The notes under the pieces were generated by a model that saw only the letters and a list, made by a program, of their open reading frames with translations, ran no database searches and was not told where the DNA came from. From an uncultured Lentisphaeraceae bacterium (GTDB taxonomy: Bacteria; Verrucomicrobiota; Kiritimatiellia; RFP12; DVOR01): DNA of 6,081 nucleotides. Shown here piece after piece: positions 3,982 to 6,081 of this stretch; the stretch's first letter is position 1; every line of letters starts with the position of its first letter. Made by a program: the position numbers and the translations under genes. The stretch covers positions 1 to 6,081 of the forward strand of contig CAMGJH010000073.1 of the NCBI GenBank assembly GCA_946056345.1, written 5' to 3'.

Positions 3982-5355
3982 TTAGAGGGTGAAACGGAAG
4001 GTGGAGCCTTGGCCGGGGGTGGAGCGCTCGAGGGTGACCTCGGCGTGGAGGGCGAGGGCGATGGCGGCGACGAGCGCGAGGCCGAGGCCGAAGCCGGGGA
4101 GGGTGCGGCTACTGTCGGCGCGGTAGAAGCGCTGGAAGAGGCGGTCGCGCTCTTCGGGGGCGATGCCGCAGCCGGTGTCGGCCACACGGAAGGTGGGGTG
4201 GCCACGTTCAAGGGAGAGGGAGAGTGTGACGGTGCCGCCGGCGGGGGTGAACTTGAGGGCGTTGTCGAGGAGGTTCGCCAGGGCGCGGCGAAGGAGGGGG
4301 GCGCAGGTGGTGGCCGGGTGGCGTTCGGGGAGGTCGGCGCGCAGGGTGATGGCCTTCTCCTCGGCGAGGACGGCGAAGCACTCGACCATCTCGCGGGCGA
4401 GATCGGCAAGGTCGCAGGGTTCGCCGGGGCCGACCCCGATGTTGTGGCCCACGCGCGTGATCTCCAGGAGGGCGGAGATGAGTTCGAGCATGCCGTTGCA
4501 CTCCTCGGCGACCTCGCTGGCGAGGGCGGCGGTCTCTCCGCCTGCCGAGAGGGCGAGCTCGGCGCGGGTGCGCAGGCGGGTGATGGGGGTGCGGAGGTCA
4601 TGGGCAATGTTGTCGGTGACGGTGCGCAGGTCGGCAAGGAGGCGTTCGGTGTTGCTGGCGAGGGTGTTGACAGCGCGGGAGAGGTGCTCAAACTCCTCGC
4701 CGGGGCCGAGGGCAGGGACGCGGCAGGCGAAGTCGCCGGCGGCCATTGCTTCAACCATCTTGACGGCGTGGCCGAAGCCGCGGAAGAGGCGTTTGGCCAG
4801 GCAGGTGGCAAAGAGCAGGAGGAAGAGGGCCATCAGCAGGAAGCCGCCAAGGGCGCCCCAGAGGAGCCGCTGGTGGATGAAGTCCTGCGAGCGCAGATCC
4901 TGGGCCACGGCTAGGAGGGTGCCATCGGGGAGCGGTTTGGCGCAGATCCGGAAGTGTCGCTTGGGGGTGCCGGTCTCGGCGGTCTGGCGCCAGAAGCCGT
5001 CACGGTCGGTGCGTTGACCGCGGCGGCCGTAGCGGGGCTTCATAAAGAGGATGGGAAGTTCGCGGGCGGCGGGGGAGAGTTCAAGGATGTCGCGGCCGCC
5101 GGGGCGGAGGTGTGCGGCATAGACATCTGGAGAGCGGGCGGCGAGGGAGAAGTTGTCGCTCTCGGCGAATGTGTCGGCAAAGGTTCGCCACTGGACGGTG
5201 AGTGCGCGGTCGAGGTCAGCATTGAGGGCAACAATCCAGAAGCCGATGATGATGACGAGGGTGAGGGCTGCGGCAGCGAGAGCGGAGAGGGTGTAGGCGG
5301 CGGTGAGGCGGAAGCGGACGCTGCGGCAGCGGCGGAGGCGTTTATCCCAGGACAT
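3982..5355 (-). CDS. Membrane sensor histidine kinase
   Basis: A 457-residue sensor kinase that phosphorylates the regulator encoded just upstream. Order: cytoplasmic N-terminus, transmembrane helix about 18-43, extracytoplasmic sensor loop about 44-163, second helix about 164-188, HAMP about 185-240, DHp domain with the H-box AHDLRTPITRL (phospho-acceptor H252), then the ATP-binding domain. The last shows the N-box NLLDNALKF (N361, N365), G1 DTGCGI (393-398), F-box LFQRFYRAD and G2 GFGLGLALV (421-429). All catalytic boxes look intact. The architecture is that of classical OmpR-partner kinases of the CusS/QseC kind. The sensor loop lacks an obvious His/Met metal-binding cluster, so the signal is unknown. 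The ATG at 5355 lies 14 nt inside the regulator gene, implying translational coupling; the frame upstream to 5724 is a shadow within the regulator. Confidence 0.93.
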   Translation of the reverse strand: MSWDKRLRRCRSVRFRLTAAYTLSALAAAALTLVIIIGFWIVALNADLDRALTVQWRTFADTFAESDNFSLAARSPDVYAAHLRPGGRDILELSPAARELPILFMKPRYGRRGQRTDRDGFWRQTAETGTPKRHFRICAKPLPDGTLLAVAQDLRSQDFIHQRLLWGALGGFLLMALFLLLFATCLAKRLFRGFGHAVKMVEAMAAGDFACRVPALGPGEEFEHLSRAVNTLASNTERLLADLRTVTDNIAHDLRTPITRLRTRAELALSAGGETAALASEVAEECNGMLELISALLEITRVGHNIGVGPGEPCDLADLAREMVECFAVLAEEKAITLRADLPERHPATTCAPLLRRALANLLDNALKFTPAGGTVTLSLSLERGHPTFRVADTGCGIAPEERDRLFQRFYRADSSRTLPGFGLGLALVAAIALALHAEVTLERSTPGQGSTFRFTL

Positions 5356-6010
5356 AGCCAAAGCCTTTGACGGTGCGGATGAGTTTGGGCTCAAAGGCCT
5401 TATCGACCTTCTCGCGCAGGCGGCAGACGCGCGCCTCGACGACATTGGTGCCGGGGTTGAAGTCGTAGCCCCAGACGTGTTCGATGATGGTGGACTTGGA
5501 GACCACGCGGCCGCGGTTGCGCATGAGGTATTCGAGGAGGAGGAACTCGAGGCGCTGGAGTTCAATGGGCTGGCCATCGCGCGTGACGGTACGGGTGAGG
5601 CGGTCGAGGACGAGGGTGCCGACTTGCAAGCGGGTCTGCTCGCGTTGCGAGGTGGCACGGCGGAGGAGGGCTTGAACGCGCGCGACGAGCTCGGAGAGGG
5701 AGAAGGGCTTGGCGAGGTAGTCATCGGCCCCCAACTCTAGACCGTGGACCTTGTCCTCCACCGCGTCACGCGCCGAGAGAATAAGGATGGGGAAGGTGGC
5801 ACGGCGGTTGCGCAGCGTTCGAATAACCTCCAAGCCGCTCAACCCAGGGAGCATCACATCCACAATTGCCACATCGGGCGGCTCGGCGATAGCGGTGGCC
5901 AGGCCCCCAGGACCGTCGGTGGCCACGCAAACGCTCCAGCCATCCTCCTCAAAGCCGCATTTGACAAAGCCGGCCGTCTTGCGATCGTCCTCAATAATCA
6001 GCAACTTCAT
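5342..6010 (-). CDS. OmpR/PhoB-family response regulator
   Basis: A 222-residue DNA-binding response regulator. The receiver domain (1-115) has the acidic pair E7/D8/D9 in LLIIEDD, phospho-acceptor D51 (VDVMLPG), S79 in the switch position and K100 in LAKPF, all as expected. The C-terminal winged-helix domain (about 125-222) ends in EPKLIRTVKGFGYVLG, a typical OmpR/PhoB ending close in style to CusR-like regulators. The start at 6010 is supported by AAGGAG (6023-6018) with a 7-nt spacer; ten further in-frame residues upstream are not needed. The gene is first in the pair and overlaps the kinase by 14 nt. It probably controls its own operon, and possibly the neighbouring membrane operon, but no binding site repeats were found that prove this. 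Confidence 0.95.
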   Translation of the reverse strand: MKLLIIEDDRKTAGFVKCGFEEDGWSVCVATDGPGGLATAIAEPPDVAIVDVMLPGLSGLEVIRTLRNRRATFPILILSARDAVEDKVHGLELGADDYLAKPFSLSELVARVQALLRRATSQREQTRLQVGTLVLDRLTRTVTRDGQPIELQRLEFLLLEYLMRNRGRVVSKSTIIEHVWGYDFNPGTNVVEARVCRLREKVDKAFEPKLIRTVKGFGYVLG

Positions 6011-6081
6011 TTGCGTACTCCTTCCCTTGAAGCGTACCAAACGATGCGCGCGAGCTCAAATGGCGCGCGGAGCATCGCCCC
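6011..6081 (-). promoter_or_regulatory. Upstream region of the two-component operon
   Basis: It contains AAGGAG (6023-6018), the ribosome site of the regulator gene. A weak promoter guess is TTGAGC, 17 nt, TACGCT, ending about 10 nt before the ribosome site. An inverted repeat is present: CGATGC (6042-6047) and GCATCG (6072-6077), with further GCGCG/CGCGC pairing inside, which overlaps the proposed -35. It could be an operator or the end of a hairpin from outside the window. Only the ribosome site is firm. Confidence 0.35.

Noticed and set aside
3921..4811. 296-residue minus-strand frame inside the kinase gene
   Set aside because: It is a Pro/Ser/Ala-rich out-of-frame shadow of the kinase with no domain and no ribosome site.
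3805..4914. 369-residue plus-strand open frame opposite the kinase gene
   Set aside because: It is Gly/Ala/Glu-rich low-complexity sequence expected opposite a GC-rich gene with C-ending codons. The minus strand encodes an intact kinase with all catalytic boxes over the same bases.
5356..5724. 123-residue N-terminal extension of the kinase
   Set aside because: It is Ser/Pro/Ala-rich shadow sequence lying wholly within the response regulator gene. The kinase's own first transmembrane helix follows the ATG at 5355.
5303..5740. 145-residue plus-strand frame opposite the regulator gene
   Set aside because: It is an acidic, alanine-rich antisense shadow with no ribosome site or domain, opposite a clear response regulator.
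1..6081. CRISPR array, tRNA, rRNA, insertion sequence or toxin-antitoxin genes
   Set aside because: I saw no regularly spaced repeats, cloverleaf, ribosomal sequence or transposase/terminal-repeat pattern. The only strong repeats are the leader stems, which are not array-like.

Overview
The window carries five genes, all on the minus strand, in two groups. The DNA is GC-rich with short intergenic gaps, ATG starts and AAGGAG-type ribosome binding sites, so it is bacterial. A sensor kinase with an extracytoplasmic loop fits a Gram-negative-like cell, but I cannot place the organism further from sequence alone.

Reading in the direction of transcription, the right-hand group (6010 to 3982) is a two-component system. 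It has an OmpR/PhoB-type response regulator followed by a membrane histidine kinase, and the two genes overlap by 14 nt. The left-hand group (3541 to 76) is a compact three-gene membrane operon. It encodes a 548-aa polytopic protein that looks like a GT-C-type glycosyltransferase, a UbiA-superfamily prenyltransferase resembling decaprenyl-phosphate phosphoribosyltransferase, and a single chain joining an N-terminal HAD phosphatase to a C-terminal GtrA-like membrane domain. The spacing is tight: an 11-nt gap with the Shine-Dalgarno overlapping the upstream stop, then an ATGA overlap.

Together the three genes suggest a lipid-linked pentose route. The UbiA protein would attach phosphoribose to polyprenyl phosphate and the HAD domain would remove the 5-phosphate. 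The GtrA domain would help move the lipid-sugar across the membrane, and the GT-C-like protein would use it as donor. This is inferred from family knowledge; the final acceptor is unknown.

The 440 nt between the groups (3542 to 3981) is the most unusual part. On the minus strand it holds a good extended -10 promoter abutting a perfect 14-bp palindrome. Downstream is a leader of about 225 nt with an 89-nt nested stem-loop, a terminator-like hairpin, and a hairpin covering the ribosome binding site of the first operon gene. Neighbouring segments can pair in mutually exclusive ways, like an attenuator. A 44-codon ORF with its own Shine-Dalgarno runs through the leader into the start of the first gene. 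The two ends of the window (1-75 and 6011-6081) hold no gene I can support.
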